The position numbers were made by a program, and so were the translations under genes. 64,000 nucleotides of DNA from G963675935 sp963823895 (GTDB lineage Bacteria; Planctomycetota; Planctomycetia; Pirellulales; Thermoguttaceae). This document shows, in pieces, positions 41,891 through 51,219 of the stretch. The DNA lies in assembly GCA_963823895.1 (NCBI GenBank), contig CAWGNG010000011.1, positions 62,001 through 126,000 of the forward strand, read 5' to 3'. The notes beneath the pieces were generated by a model. It did not search any database, was not told the DNA's origin, and saw only the letters and a program-made list of their open reading frames with translations. Numbering within the stretch: position 1 is the first letter of the stretch; every line of letters begins with the position of its first letter.

Positions 41891-42794
41891 GCGAGCCGGT
41901 GATTTCCTTGCGCGACGTGACGTTCTCCTACGGCGGCGAGGCGGTCTTGGAGAATGTGACTTTTTCGCTCGGCGATCGCGAGGCAGTGTGCGTGGTAGGA
42001 CCGAACGGCGGCGGCAAGACGACGCTGGTGAAACTGATTCTCGGTCTGCTGATGCCACAACGGGGCGAGATTCAGGTATTCGGGCAGCCGCCGCGGCGCA
42101 CCCGGCATCGCGTCGGCTACATGCCGCAGCACGTCGATCACGATCCGCAATTCCCCGTCACGGCGATGGACATCGTGTTGATGGGCCGGCTCGGACACGG
42201 ATGCGGCGAACCACTCGCGGTTTCGCCCCCAAGTAAGCCGCTTGCGGCTTCGCAAGCGTCGCCAACAGACAATGATCCCGCGGAAGGCTCGCCGGGCGGG
42301 CGCGACACCCGCGCCCGGCCAGTCTCGCGTCCGACTGGCGACGATTTGTAAGCGAATTAACCGGCTGGCACTCCCGCGCCGATCACCGCGCGGCCCTCGA
42401 CGCGCTCGCACAAGTGGACATGGCGGATTTCGCCCGGCGGTCGTATGCTTCGCTCTCCGGCGGACAGCGGCAACGGGTGCTGATCGCCCGCGCCTTGTGC
42501 TGCAATCCCGATCTGCTGCTGTTGGATGAACCGACCTCGAACGTCGACTCGTTGGTCGAGACGCGGCTGCTGGCTTTGCTGGGCAAGTTGAATCGCCGCA
42601 TGACGATTCTGATGGTGTCGCACGATCTCGGGTTCGTCTCGCAGTTTGTCGATCGCGTAGTCTGCGTGAATCGCCGCGTCGTGGTGCATCCGACGAGCGA
42701 GATGACCGGCGACGCCATTCGCGACATCTACGGCGGCGAAGTCCGCATGGTCCGCCACAACGAGTTCTCCCCCTCGGGGCACGTCCATGATTGA
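41887..42794 (+). pseudogene. znuC: Metal ABC transporter ATPase, split by a 146-bp insertion
   Basis: 5' part 41887-42210: SEPVISLRDVTFSYGGEAVL, Walker A GPNGGGKTTL, Q-loop YMPQHVDHD, ending MGRLGHGCGE. 3' part 42357-42794: LTGWHSRADHRAALDAL, signature LSGGQRQR, Walker B LLLLDEPTS, H-loop VSHDL. Between them lie 42211-42356; removing these restores one 253-residue frame exactly (GCGE-LTGW). As it stands, translation stops at TAA 42349-42351, leaving no signature motif or Walker B, so the transporter should be inactive unless the two fragments cooperate or another ATPase serves. GTG 41887 overlaps the znuA stop. Confidence 0.87.
42211..42356. mobile_element. Small palindromic insertion in znuC with 5-bp direct repeat
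   Basis: 146 bp including one copy of GCGAA (GCGAA at 42206-42210 and 42352-42356). Contains AAGCCGCTTGCGGCTT (16-bp perfect palindrome) and further hairpins (GGGCGGGCGCGACACCCGCGCCC). No ORF and no clear terminal inverted repeat. The exact reconstruction of znuC on removal identifies it as an insertion. Confidence 0.8.
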
Positions 42795-43647
42795 ATTCTT
42801 CGATGCCCTGCGAAACCCCAATGGCCTGTTCCTTCGCTACGCGCTGTTGGCCGGCGTGTTGGCGAGCGTATCGTTTGGCATCGTCGGCTCGTACGTGGTC
42901 ACGCGGCGGATCACGTACATCGCCGCGGCGATTTCGCACTGCGTGTTGGGCGGAATCGGGGCAGCCCTCTATCTGAACGTCGCTTGCGGCTGGCAGTGGT
43001 GCAACCCGATGCAGGGCGCGTTGGCCGCCGCACTGTTGTCGGCGATCGTCATTGGGCTGGTGAGCCTCTACGCCCGACAACGCGAGGACACGGTCATCAG
43101 CGCCGTTTGGGCCCTTGGGATGGCGATCGGGCTGGTGTTCTTGTACAAGGCGCACAACTACAACCGTGCGATGAGCTTTCTCTTCGGCGACATCAATTTG
43201 GTTGGGGCTCGCGACGTTTGGACCGTGCTGGCGATGAACGCCGTGGTCGTGGTTCTCGGGCTGGGCTTCTATCCGAAGCTGCTGGCGCTGTGTTTCGACG
43301 AGGAGTTCGCCGAGTTGCGCGGGGTGCGGACGAAGCTGCTCTACATGATGCTGCTCTGCTTGACAGCCATCGCGGTCGTGCTGCTGGTCCGCGTTGTGGG
43401 CATCGTGCTGGTGATCGCGTTGCTGACGCTGCCGGCGGCGATCGCGGGGCACTTCGTCCGGCAGCTCTGGCAGATGATGGCCCTGGCGGTGGTTTGTTGC
43501 ATGGCGGTGGTCACCGCCGGCATCGCTGTCAGCTATCCGCTGGACGTGCCGAGCGGGCCGGTGATTATTCTCATTGCCGGTGCGGCGTACCTGGCGGCAA
43601 CGTTGATCGCCGCCTTGCGGCGACGCGGACGCAGGAGTAGAATATGA
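42787..43647 (+). CDS. znuB: Metal ABC transporter permease
   Basis: 286 residues with about eight hydrophobic segments of the ABC-3 permease family. Conserved parts are SYVVTRRITYIAAAISHCVL, SAVWALGMAIGLVF, FGDINLV, and LLVRVVGIVLVIALLTLPAA, all typical of ZnuB. It overlaps the end of znuC by eight bases. It forms the membrane channel for the metal delivered by ZnuA. Confidence 0.92.
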   Translation: MIEFFDALRNPNGLFLRYALLAGVLASVSFGIVGSYVVTRRITYIAAAISHCVLGGIGAALYLNVACGWQWCNPMQGALAAALLSAIVIGLVSLYARQREDTVISAVWALGMAIGLVFLYKAHNYNRAMSFLFGDINLVGARDVWTVLAMNAVVVVLGLGFYPKLLALCFDEEFAELRGVRTKLLYMMLLCLTAIAVVLLVRVVGIVLVIALLTLPAAIAGHFVRQLWQMMALAVVCCMAVVTAGIAVSYPLDVPSGPVIILIAGAAYLAATLIAALRRRGRRSRI

Positions 43648-43670
43648 GGACAAAATCAGGAGGCAGGACG

Positions 43671-44402
43671 ATGAACACGCAACGTGGAAGAACGGTCTTT
43701 GGGCGATTTGTTCTGGCGGCGCTTGCCGTTTTGATTTGGCAGCAGGGAAGTGCCACGCTGCCGGCACAGACCGGTTCGTCGGATTCAGAGCAAGGCAAGA
43801 GCGAAAGACCCGGCAAGGCACCGCCGCTGAACATCACCATTGACACGTCGCAAGCGCCGGAAATGGCCAAATGGGCGGCCCACGCCAAATCGCTCTGCGA
43901 AAAGACCTATCCGCTGATCTGGGCGCAGCTCGGCTCGCCCGGCTTCCGCCCGCCCGCGGCCGTTAAGATCGTTTTTGAGAACAAGCGGGGCGTCGCCTGG
44001 ACGGCCGGAGCGCAAATCACCTGCTGCACCGACTGGTTCCAGCGCCATCCTGACGACTACGGCGCCGTGATCCACGAACTGTGCCACGTGGTGCAATCGT
44101 ATCGCAGGCCGGTGCCGGGCTGGGTCACGGAAGGGATCGCCGATTACGTGCGTTGGTTCAAGTACGAGCCGGCGAAGCGGCGTCCGCACGTCGATCCGCG
44201 ACGTGCCAAGTACACCGACGGCTATCAGACGACGGCGGCGTTTCTCGACTGGATCGTGCGCACGAAGAACCGCTCGTTCGTGCAACGTCTGAACGCCGCC
44301 GCCCGCAACGGAAAGTACAGCGACAACCTCTTTCGCAAATACGCCCGCAAGCCGCTGGACGAGCTTTGGGCGGAATTCGTCGGCTCGCTGAAGAGAAACT
44401 GA
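43671..44402 (+). CDS. Exported basic secretory protein (BSP) family peptidase-like protein
   Basis: 243 residues from ATG 43671, preferred because AGGAGG lies seven bases upstream; an in-frame ATG 43644 overlaps the znuB stop. Signal peptide residues ~10-33. The zinc-peptidase motif VIHELCHVVQSY (HExxH) with WVTEGIADYVRWF nearby is the hallmark of plant-like basic secretory proteins, also widespread in planctomycetes. It is probably a periplasmic or secreted metallopeptidase. Cotranscription with the zinc transporter genes is plausible but may be coincidental. Confidence 0.83.
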   Translation: MNTQRGRTVFGRFVLAALAVLIWQQGSATLPAQTGSSDSEQGKSERPGKAPPLNITIDTSQAPEMAKWAAHAKSLCEKTYPLIWAQLGSPGFRPPAAVKIVFENKRGVAWTAGAQITCCTDWFQRHPDDYGAVIHELCHVVQSYRRPVPGWVTEGIADYVRWFKYEPAKRRPHVDPRRAKYTDGYQTTAAFLDWIVRTKNRSFVQRLNAAARNGKYSDNLFRKYARKPLDELWAEFVGSLKRN

Positions 44403-44428
44403 CGCCGTTATGTGCGCTCTATGGTCAC

Positions 44429-44541
44429 GGTGGGGCAGACATTCCTGTCTGCCGAGAAGGACGCGACGCAACGGGCAGACAAGAATGTCTGCCCCACCGA
44501 ACACTTCACCTTCCGTCTTCCCGCGCGGTGAGAAATACAAC
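44429..44541. repeat. Family A palindromic repeat, copy 4
   Basis: Core palindrome 44429-44498 (one base change, AAGAATGTCTGCC, in the right arm). Read leftward, the outer arm is GTTGTATTTCTCACCGCGCGG, beginning at 44541 directly after the TGA stop (44544-44542) of dcd. Intergenic between the converging BSP and dcd genes. Confidence 0.85.
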
Positions 44542-45120
44542 TCATCCGTGCGAGCGTTCCATGCCGAACGGCAGTTTCAACTGGGCGTCGCGATCGCACT
44601 CGGGATTGAGTTCCTTGAACAACAGGCTCGGCTGGATGTCGGTGTTGTTCTGATACTTGTCGCTTTGGTAGGCGGTAAACTCGCCGTGGATGTCGTGGTA
44701 GAAGATCTGGCAGATGGCCACACCGGCGTAGATTCGCACGGGCTGGACGGCGAACATTTCCAGCGTCCAATAACCGCAAAAGCCGACGTCGCCGAATCCG
44801 GCCGTCACGTGCACGAATAGCCCGAGCCGCCCGATCGACGAGCGGCCCTCGATCATCGGCACGAAGCCGTGCGTTTCGGTGCGCTCGACGGTGCGTCCCA
44901 GATAGAGTTGATTGGGTTGCAGCACGAGCCCTTCGCGCGGAATGCCCATGCGGCGGACGCGGTTGGCTTTCCGCATGTCGAGCACGACCTCCTCGTACAG
45001 CATCAACTCGTCGTGCAGGGTGAGATTGTAGCTATTGGGATTCAGCCGCAACTCATCGAACGGGTCGATGACGATGTTCGTGCCCAACTGGCGTTTGATC
45101 TCTTGACCGGATAGTACCAT
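44542..45120 (-). CDS. dcd: dCTP deaminase
   Basis: Deaminates dCTP to dUTP for thymidylate synthesis. 192 residues, the usual length. Motifs: LRLNPNSYNLTLHDEL, IEGRSSIGRLGLFVHVTAGF, GYWTLEMF (catalytic Glu) and VRIYAGVAICQIFY. ATG 45120. nth follows upstream on the same strand with 73 bases between them. Its stop codon is the first base triplet of a family A element. Confidence 0.94.
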   Translation of the reverse strand: MVLSGQEIKRQLGTNIVIDPFDELRLNPNSYNLTLHDELMLYEEVVLDMRKANRVRRMGIPREGLVLQPNQLYLGRTVERTETHGFVPMIEGRSSIGRLGLFVHVTAGFGDVGFCGYWTLEMFAVQPVRIYAGVAICQIFYHDIHGEFTAYQSDKYQNNTDIQPSLLFKELNPECDRDAQLKLPFGMERSHG

Positions 45121-45193
45121 CGGAGCGAATTACGAAGTTCAAAGGACGAATGACGAAGAAAATCCAAAGGGCGGAGAACGCAAGTGCTCTTCG

Positions 45194-45874
45194 TCATTGG
45201 GATGTGGGCTTTCGGGATTTTGGTTTTGGCGGCACTACTCCAATCTTCGGGCAAAGTGACTCCACGGGACACTCGGGGCACTTGGGGTTCCGCGCCGTGC
45301 AACAGCGGCGGCCGTGCAGGATCAGTTCGTGACTGAGAATGATCCACTCCTTCTCGGCGAACTGGGCCATCAGGTCGCGCTCGATCTTGACGGGATTCTT
45401 CTCGTTGGTCAGCCCGAGGCGGCGCGCGATTCGCGCGACGTGCGTATCGACGACCACGCCGACAGCGATTCCGTAGGCAGTGCCCAGGACGACGTTGGCG
45501 GTCTTCCGCCCCACGCCCGGCAGTTGCACGAGACTTTCCATTTCCCTCGGCACTTTGCCATCGTACTTCTCCAGCAGGGTTTGGCAACATTCGCGGATGC
45601 TCTTCGCTTTGTTGCGAAAGAAGCCGGTGCTCTGAATGTCCCGCTCCAATTCCGCCTGGTCGGCCTTGGCGTAATCGGCCGCGGTTTGGTACTTCCGAAA
45701 GAGCGTCTTGGTGACCTGATTGACGCGAACGTCGGTACACTGTGCCGAGAGAATCGTGGCCACCAATAATTCTAGCGGCGAGCGGAAGTCGAGCGAGCAG
45801 CGGGCCCACGGATAAGCGGCGGCGAGTCGCTGGGCGATTTTGGCGGCGTGCCGTTTGGCGGCGGTGTCGGTCAT
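45194..45874 (-). CDS. nth: Endonuclease III (DNA glycosylase/AP lyase)
   Basis: Removes oxidised pyrimidines and cuts at abasic sites. 226 residues. Helix-hairpin-helix LPGVGRKTANVVL includes the catalytic Lys, VVVDTHVARIARRL the catalytic Asp, and CCTARNPKCPECPVESLCP the C-x6-C-x2-C-x5-C [4Fe-4S] cluster. LLVATILSAQCTDVRVNQVT is the conserved N-terminal block. ATG 45874. Together with nfo it indicates a full base-excision repair set. Confidence 0.95.
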   Translation of the reverse strand: MTDTAAKRHAAKIAQRLAAAYPWARCSLDFRSPLELLVATILSAQCTDVRVNQVTKTLFRKYQTAADYAKADQAELERDIQSTGFFRNKAKSIRECCQTLLEKYDGKVPREMESLVQLPGVGRKTANVVLGTAYGIAVGVVVDTHVARIARRLGLTNEKNPVKIERDLMAQFAEKEWIILSHELILHGRRCCTARNPKCPECPVESLCPKIGVVPPKPKSRKPTSQ

Positions 45875-46140
45875 GGGCGGACCCTGTTGGAAAAACGCAA
45901 TTCTGCCCCGACGGACGCGCGCGTGTCAAGTACGGGCAATGGCGGGAACAGTGGCCCTGGGGGCTCGTTTCCCTTTGGGGCGCGGCTAAACAGGTTGGCA
46001 CGACATTATCGATCTGATTCCCAATAAACGTCGGGAAAGAGGACAGAAACTGTCCATCTTGACCGCTAGGAGCCCCAGGGGTCGCGTCGCAGATTTGATT
46101 ACCGGCGGCGCAAGAAGTGGCCTTTGCCGAGGCGGACGCC

Positions 46141-46166
46141 TATAATCAATCAGAAGGAGAATTGGC
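46141..46166 (+). promoter_or_regulatory. -10 element and ribosome site of the LON-domain gene
   Basis: A consensus TATAAT (46141-46146) is followed by AAGGAG (46154-46159) and ATG 46167. No good -35 is present at the proper distance. The leader would be only about 12-15 bases long. Confidence 0.45.
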
Positions 46167-46874
46167 ATGTCGGCATTCGATGATCCGCTGTTTCTCCCGG
46201 GAGAGTTTTTGGGAAAGGTGCGAGTCTTTCCGCTGCCGAACCTCGTGCTGTTTCCGCACGTGATGCAGCCGTTGCGGATCTTCGAAGCCCGGTATCGCGA
46301 GTTGCTGCAAGATGCGTTGGCGGGCGACGGGCTGATCGCGATGGCGGCGCTGGCGCCGGGCTGGGAAAAGGACTACGAGGGGCGGCCCGGGCTCTACCCG
46401 ATCGCCTGTCTGGGGCGGATCACCGCTCACTGCCGCCTGCGCAACGGCGCCTACAACCTGCTGTTGCTGGGGTTGCGGCGGGTGCGGCTGCTGAAGGAGT
46501 TGCCTAGCACGCGGCAATTCCGCGAGGCGGAAGCGGAATTGTGCGACAACGTGTGCCCCGCCCGCTCTTCGGCAAAGCGAAAGGCCGTGCGCAAAGAACT
46601 CCGCAACGCCATCAGGCACGTTCTGCCCGCGCTTCCCGAGGCCCAGGAGCAACTCGACCAACTGCTGGGAAAAGACATGCCCTTGGGAATGCTTACCGAC
46701 GTGATGGGGTACATTCTCGATATCGGCACGGCGGGAAAACTGTCGCTGCTGGGCGAAACGAACGTGCTCCGTCGAGCGGAGTTGCTGTTGAAGCACCTGT
46801 CAGAGGCGGCTGCGGAGCCGCCCCCCGTCGACGCTCCCGCCTTCTCCTTTCCACCCGAGTTCAGCATGAATTGA
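46167..46874 (+). CDS. LON peptidase substrate-binding domain protein
   Basis: 235 residues. VRVFPLPNLVLFPHVMQPLR, IFEARYRELLQDAL, LYPIACLGRI and YNLLLLGLRRVRLLKELPST are the PF02190 N-terminal Lon fold without AAA or protease domains. Such stand-alone proteins are common in bacteria and are thought to bind unfolded substrates; the actual role is unknown. A helical C-terminal part (LTDVMGYILDIGTAGKLSLL) matches the usual bundle. AAGGAG precedes ATG 46167. Confidence 0.88.
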   Translation: MSAFDDPLFLPGEFLGKVRVFPLPNLVLFPHVMQPLRIFEARYRELLQDALAGDGLIAMAALAPGWEKDYEGRPGLYPIACLGRITAHCRLRNGAYNLLLLGLRRVRLLKELPSTRQFREAEAELCDNVCPARSSAKRKAVRKELRNAIRHVLPALPEAQEQLDQLLGKDMPLGMLTDVMGYILDIGTAGKLSLLGETNVLRRAELLLKHLSEAAAEPPPVDAPAFSFPPEFSMN

Positions 46875-46953
46875 ACTGTGCAGCGCCTTGACGGTGGTGG
46901 GGCGAGCCCTTATCATGGATTGTTTGATTTGCTCGCGAGGAGGTATTGCAACG

Positions 46954-47607
46954 GTGTCCGCAATTGTCGATGTGCGCGAACGTGTCAACGGCACTCTTGA
47001 AGTGGAAGCCGATGGTGACGAAGCTTTGACGCCCGCCACGCCCGTCGATCGTCCGCGGATCGAGCGTGCGGTGCGGGAGATTTTGTTGGCCGTCGGCGAG
47101 GATCCGGACCGCGAGGGGCTGCGTGAGACTCCCGCCCGCGTTGCCCGCATGTACGGCGAACTGTTTGCCGGTCTGCACCAAGACCCGCGGCGACATTTGC
47201 GGAAATTTTTCTCGGAAGTATGCGACGAGGTCGTGCTGGTGCGCAACATCAGTTTCAACAGCATGTGCGAGCACCACATGCTGCCGTTCATGGGCAACGC
47301 TCACGTGGCCTACTTGCCGGGCGACCGGGTGATCGGGCTGAGCAAGCTGGCGCGAGTGGTGGAGGAGGTCGCCAGGCGTCCGCAAGTGCAGGAGCGAATG
47401 ACCGATCAGATCGCCAATCTGCTGGTCGAAGAGCTTCACGCGAAGGGGGTGGGCGTGGTGATCGAAGCGGTACACACCTGCATGACGATCCGCGGCGTTC
47501 GCAAGCCCGGCTCGGTTTGCGTCACTTCGGCCATGAAAGGTTGCTTCCGCACGAAATCTTCGACGCGGGCGGAATTGATGACATTGATATACGGAGAACG
47601 TCGGTAG
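46954..47607 (+). CDS. folE: GTP cyclohydrolase I
   Basis: Converts GTP to dihydroneopterin triphosphate, the first step of folate and pterin synthesis. 217 residues from GTG 46954 (GAGGAGG ten bases upstream); the frame opens earlier but the extension has no family similarity. Motifs: VGEDPDREGLRETPARVARM, SMCEHHMLPFMG (zinc Cys and His), VEEVARRPQVQERMTDQI, GVVIEAVHTCMTIRGVRKPG (second zinc Cys) and TRAELMTLIYG. Confidence 0.95.
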   Translation: MSAIVDVRERVNGTLEVEADGDEALTPATPVDRPRIERAVREILLAVGEDPDREGLRETPARVARMYGELFAGLHQDPRRHLRKFFSEVCDEVVLVRNISFNSMCEHHMLPFMGNAHVAYLPGDRVIGLSKLARVVEEVARRPQVQERMTDQIANLLVEELHAKGVGVVIEAVHTCMTIRGVRKPGSVCVTSAMKGCFRTKSSTRAELMTLIYGERR

Positions 47608-47752
47608 CGGGCCGGTCGGATAACGCGCCCCGTTAGAACAACCTTGACAGTTGCGCCGCCGCCGCGACGGGGCATTTGTCAACGAATTGCCTGTTGTCGC
47701 GCTTTGTCGAAGACCGGCGGCCGTCAAACCGATACGCTGCGGAATCGGCGCC

Positions 47753-50700
47753 ATGCCCACACTCGACCAACAGCGCGAGCGCATTCAGGACGATATCCGC
47801 GGGCTGGTGGCCGGCGAGGTGCGGTGCGACGACGTTTTTCTTCAGCTTTTCGCCAGCGACGCGAGCATCTACGAGATCAAGCCGCTGGGGGTCGTCCGGC
47901 CCCGTTCGGCCGCCGACGTCTCGGCCTGTTTGCGTTATGCCGCCCAGAGGCATATTCCCATCCACGCTCGCGGCGCCGGAACCGGGGTGGCGGGCGAGTC
48001 GCTCGGTTCAGGGCTGATCCTCGATTTCTCGGCCCATCTGCGCCGCGTGATCCGCCTCGATCCCGAGCGCGTCCGCGTGCAGCCGGGCGTGGTCTACGAG
48101 CGTCTGAACGAGGCCTTGCGGCCGCTGGGCCGCGTGCTCGGGCCCGACCCCGCCAGCGGCCAAGTCACCACGGTCGGGAGCATGATTGCCATCGACGCCG
48201 CCGGCAGCCGCTGGCTGAGATACGGCTCGATGCGGCGTCACGTCGAGAGCCTTCAGGTCGTTTTGGCCGACGGCGAGATTCTGGAAGTCGGCCGCGAAGA
48301 ACTGGCCGACGGCGCCAGCGCCAGCACGATTCCGCGGAAGCGGGACCTGGTGAACCGGCTGGCCGCTCTCTTGAGCGAGAACGCCGAACTGATCCGCCGC
48401 CACCAGCCGAACACTCCGCAGAACCATTGCGGATATGATCTGGTCGATATTCTCGCCGACGGTCACATCGACCTGGCCCGGCTGTTGGTCGGCTCGGAAG
48501 GGACACTGGCGCTGATAACCGAAGCGACGCTGCGGACCGAGCCGTTGCCGCGGCACCGCGGGGTGGCCGTGATCCTGTTCGACAGCGTGGAGAAGGCCGC
48601 CCGCGCGGTCCCTGACGTCGTCGCCAGCAGTCCGTCGGCATGCGATCTGATGGACCGGCGGCATTTGAGTCTCGCCCGTGCGGCCGAGCCTCGTTTCGAT
48701 CAGTTGATCCCCTTGGAGACCGAGGCGGCGCTGTTGGTCGAGCAGGACGGCGAGGATCCGCTGGAAGTCCGCGGCCGGCTGCACCGCCTGGTGAACGAAC
48801 TATGGCAGCAGAAGCGGATGGCCTTCGGCGCGCGGCAAGCGTTCGAGGATGAAGAGACGGAGCTGTTTTGGCGTCTGGTCGACAAAGTACAGCCGGTGCT
48901 GTATCGAACGGGGGGGCTGAACCGTCCGCTGCCGATCGTCGAAGACATGGCGGTTTCGCCCGGCGTGCTCCCCGATTTCCTGGTGCGGATGCAGAACGTG
49001 CTGAAGCGCAACCAGGTGACCGCCGCGCTCTATTGCCACGCCGGCCAAGGGCAGCTTCACGTTCAGCCGTTTCTCGATCTGGCCGGGCCGGACGACGTGC
49101 AGCGCATGCGGCGTTTGGCCGAGGAATTGTACCAGGAGGTTTTCGCCCTGGGGGGCAGCATCGGCGGCGAGCACGCCTGCGGTTTGAGCCGAACCGCGTT
49201 CGTGCGGCGGCAGGCCGGCCCGCTGTTCGACGTGTTCCGCGAAGTGAAACGCATTTTCGATCCCGCGAACATTCTCAATCCGGATAAGATCGTCGCCGAG
49301 GGCGAGGACATGACCGCGCGTTACGTTCGGCCTTCGATCCGCATGGGCGGGTCGGCGAAAACAGCTTCGCCGTCACCGATCGCCGCCGACGGCGCCGCCG
49401 ATCCCGCCGCGCCGCCGACGGCAGTGTCGACTTCGACGCTGGCCGAAGATGGAATTGCACCGGAACTACGGAACCTGGTCGAATTGCAGTTGAATTGGGA
49501 GCCGTCGCGGGTCAACGATGCGGTGGCCGCGTGCAACCGTTGCGGCGAGTGCCGCACGCAAACGCCGAAGCTCCGCATGTGCCCGATCTTCCGTTTCATG
49601 CCCAGCGAGGAAGCGTCGCCGCGGGCAAAAGCCAATCTGTTGCGCGGCGTGCTGACGGGCACGCTCGACCTCGGTGTGCTGACGAGCGACGAATTCAAGG
49701 CGATCGCCGATCTCTGCGTGCATTGCCACTCCTGCCGGTTCGAGTGTCCGGCGGGGGTGGACATTCCGCGGCTGGCCCGCGAGAGCAAAGCGGCCTACGT
49801 CGCCGTCAACGGGATTTCGCCCGCCCAATGGGCGATGACGCGGTTGGATTCGCTCGGCTCGTTGGGCGGACTGATCGCCCCGGCGGTCAATTGGGCGCTG
49901 GCCAACCGGCAGATGCGATGGCTGTTGGAAAAGACGCTTGGAATTGCGCAGGGACGAAAACTTCCCCGGGTGGCCTCGCGGAACTTCTTGCGCCGCGCCG
50001 CCCGACGCCGGCTGACCCGTCCCGCGCACCGCGGTGGACAAAAAGTGCTCTACTTCCTCGATGTCTACGCCAATTACTTCGACCCGCAACTGGCCGAAGC
50101 GCTGGTCGCCGTCCTGGAGCACAACGGCATCGCCGTCTATGTCCATCCCGATCAGAGGCAGGCGGCGATGACGTCGATCGCCTGCGGCGCGCTCGATCAC
50201 GCGCGACGGATGGCCGAGCACAACGTCGCCATCCTCGCCGAATCGGTGCGGCAAGGATATCACGTCATCGCCAGCGAACCGGCCGCGGCGCTGTGCCTGA
50301 CGCACGAATACCCGCAGTTGGTCGACGACGATGACGCCCGGCTAGTCGCCGCCCACAGCAGCGAGGCGGGGGGCTTCCTCTGGAAAATGCACACGCTCGG
50401 CCAGTTGCAACTCGATTTCAAGCCGCTAAACCTCACGGTCGGCTATCACACGCCGTGTCACTTGCGGGCATTGCAGATCGGCTCGCCCGGCGAAAACCTG
50501 CTCGGTCTGATCCCCGGCCTGCGGGTGCAACACATCGAGGCGGGATGCACCGGCATGGCCGGTCCGTACGGCCTGCTACACCAGAATTACCGCAGCAGCC
50601 TGCGGGCGGGCCTGAAACTGATCTCGCGGCTCCGCCATCCCGACATCCAAGCCGGGGTCACCGAATGCAGCGCCTGCAAAATGCAGATGGAACAGGGCAC

Positions 50701-50809
50701 CACCAAACCGACGATCCATCCGATCAAGTTGTTGGCCCTTTCCTACGGGCTAATGCCCGAAATCGCACGGCTTTTGAGTTCACCCGGCCAAGAGTTGATC
50801 GTCACATGA
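47753..50809 (+). CDS. FAD-binding oxidase fused to Fe-S/CCG domain protein (GlcD-GlpC type)
   Basis: 1018 residues from ATG 47753. Residues ~40-260 form an FAD PCMH domain (VRPRSAADVSACLRYAAQRH, RGAGTGVAGESLGSG, GPDPASGQVTTVGSM), ~270-545 the FAD-oxidase C domain (GLSRTAFVRRQAGPLFDVFR, FDPANILNPDKIV), ~610-690 a two-cluster ferredoxin (CNRCGECR...CP and CVHCHSCRFECPAGVD), and the C-terminal part CCG-like motifs (YHTPCHLRAL, ECSACKMQMEQGT). Such fusions oxidise 2-hydroxyacids (lactate/glycolate type) and pass electrons to the membrane. Its TGA overlaps the YkgJ-family ATG. Confidence 0.92.
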   Translation: MPTLDQQRERIQDDIRGLVAGEVRCDDVFLQLFASDASIYEIKPLGVVRPRSAADVSACLRYAAQRHIPIHARGAGTGVAGESLGSGLILDFSAHLRRVIRLDPERVRVQPGVVYERLNEALRPLGRVLGPDPASGQVTTVGSMIAIDAAGSRWLRYGSMRRHVESLQVVLADGEILEVGREELADGASASTIPRKRDLVNRLAALLSENAELIRRHQPNTPQNHCGYDLVDILADGHIDLARLLVGSEGTLALITEATLRTEPLPRHRGVAVILFDSVEKAARAVPDVVASSPSACDLMDRRHLSLARAAEPRFDQLIPLETEAALLVEQDGEDPLEVRGRLHRLVNELWQQKRMAFGARQAFEDEETELFWRLVDKVQPVLYRTGGLNRPLPIVEDMAVSPGVLPDFLVRMQNVLKRNQVTAALYCHAGQGQLHVQPFLDLAGPDDVQRMRRLAEELYQEVFALGGSIGGEHACGLSRTAFVRRQAGPLFDVFREVKRIFDPANILNPDKIVAEGEDMTARYVRPSIRMGGSAKTASPSPIAADGAADPAAPPTAVSTSTLAEDGIAPELRNLVELQLNWEPSRVNDAVAACNRCGECRTQTPKLRMCPIFRFMPSEEASPRAKANLLRGVLTGTLDLGVLTSDEFKAIADLCVHCHSCRFECPAGVDIPRLARESKAAYVAVNGISPAQWAMTRLDSLGSLGGLIAPAVNWALANRQMRWLLEKTLGIAQGRKLPRVASRNFLRRAARRRLTRPAHRGGQKVLYFLDVYANYFDPQLAEALVAVLEHNGIAVYVHPDQRQAAMTSIACGALDHARRMAEHNVAILAESVRQGYHVIASEPAAALCLTHEYPQLVDDDDARLVAAHSSEAGGFLWKMHTLGQLQLDFKPLNLTVGYHTPCHLRALQIGSPGENLLGLIPGLRVQHIEAGCTGMAGPYGLLHQNYRSSLRAGLKLISRLRHPDIQAGVTECSACKMQMEQGTTKPTIHPIKLLALSYGLMPEIARLLSSPGQELIVT

Positions 50810-51219
50810 GCGAACCGTGGTATCAACAGGGCTTGAAGTTCCACTGCACGGGCTGCGGCGACTGCTGCACCGGAGAGCCCGGCTACGTTTGGGTCACGAA
50901 GGCCGAGATCGCGGCGCTGGCGGCAGCCCTCGGGTTGCAGGTCGAGGAGTTCGAGCAGCAATTTGTGCGTTCGGTGGGCGTGCGGAAGAGCCTGGTGGAA
51001 CGGGCGAACGGCGACTGCGCCCTGTTAGACGCCGAGACCCGCCAGTGTCGCGTTTACGATGCTCGCCCTCGGCAATGCCGCACCTGGCCCTTCTGGCCCT
51101 CGAACCTCGCATCGCCCGCGGCATGGGAAGCGACCGCCGAGCGTTGCCCCGGCTGCAACCGTGGCCGCCGAATTCCTTTGGGGAAGATTCTCGCTCAACT
51201 GGAGAGCGTGCGAGTCTGA
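50806..51219 (+). CDS. YkgJ-family cysteine cluster protein
   Basis: 137 residues. FHCTGCGDCCTGEPGYVWVT, later CALLDAETRQCRVYDARPRQ then CRTWPFW and CPGCNRG, form the CxxCxxCC...C pattern of the CxxCxxCC (UPF0153/YkgJ) family, presumed to bind zinc or an Fe-S cluster. It overlaps the preceding FAD/Fe-S oxidoreductase gene (ATGA), so it may help mature or report on that enzyme; this is inference. Confidence 0.88.
   Translation: MSEPWYQQGLKFHCTGCGDCCTGEPGYVWVTKAEIAALAAALGLQVEEFEQQFVRSVGVRKSLVERANGDCALLDAETRQCRVYDARPRQCRTWPFWPSNLASPAAWEATAERCPGCNRGRRIPLGKILAQLESVRV

Noticed and set aside
41749..43821. A 690-codon leftward open frame across znuC and znuB
   Set aside because: Antisense shadow of the transporter genes, with no recognisable domain and a composition rich in His/Arg/Gln.
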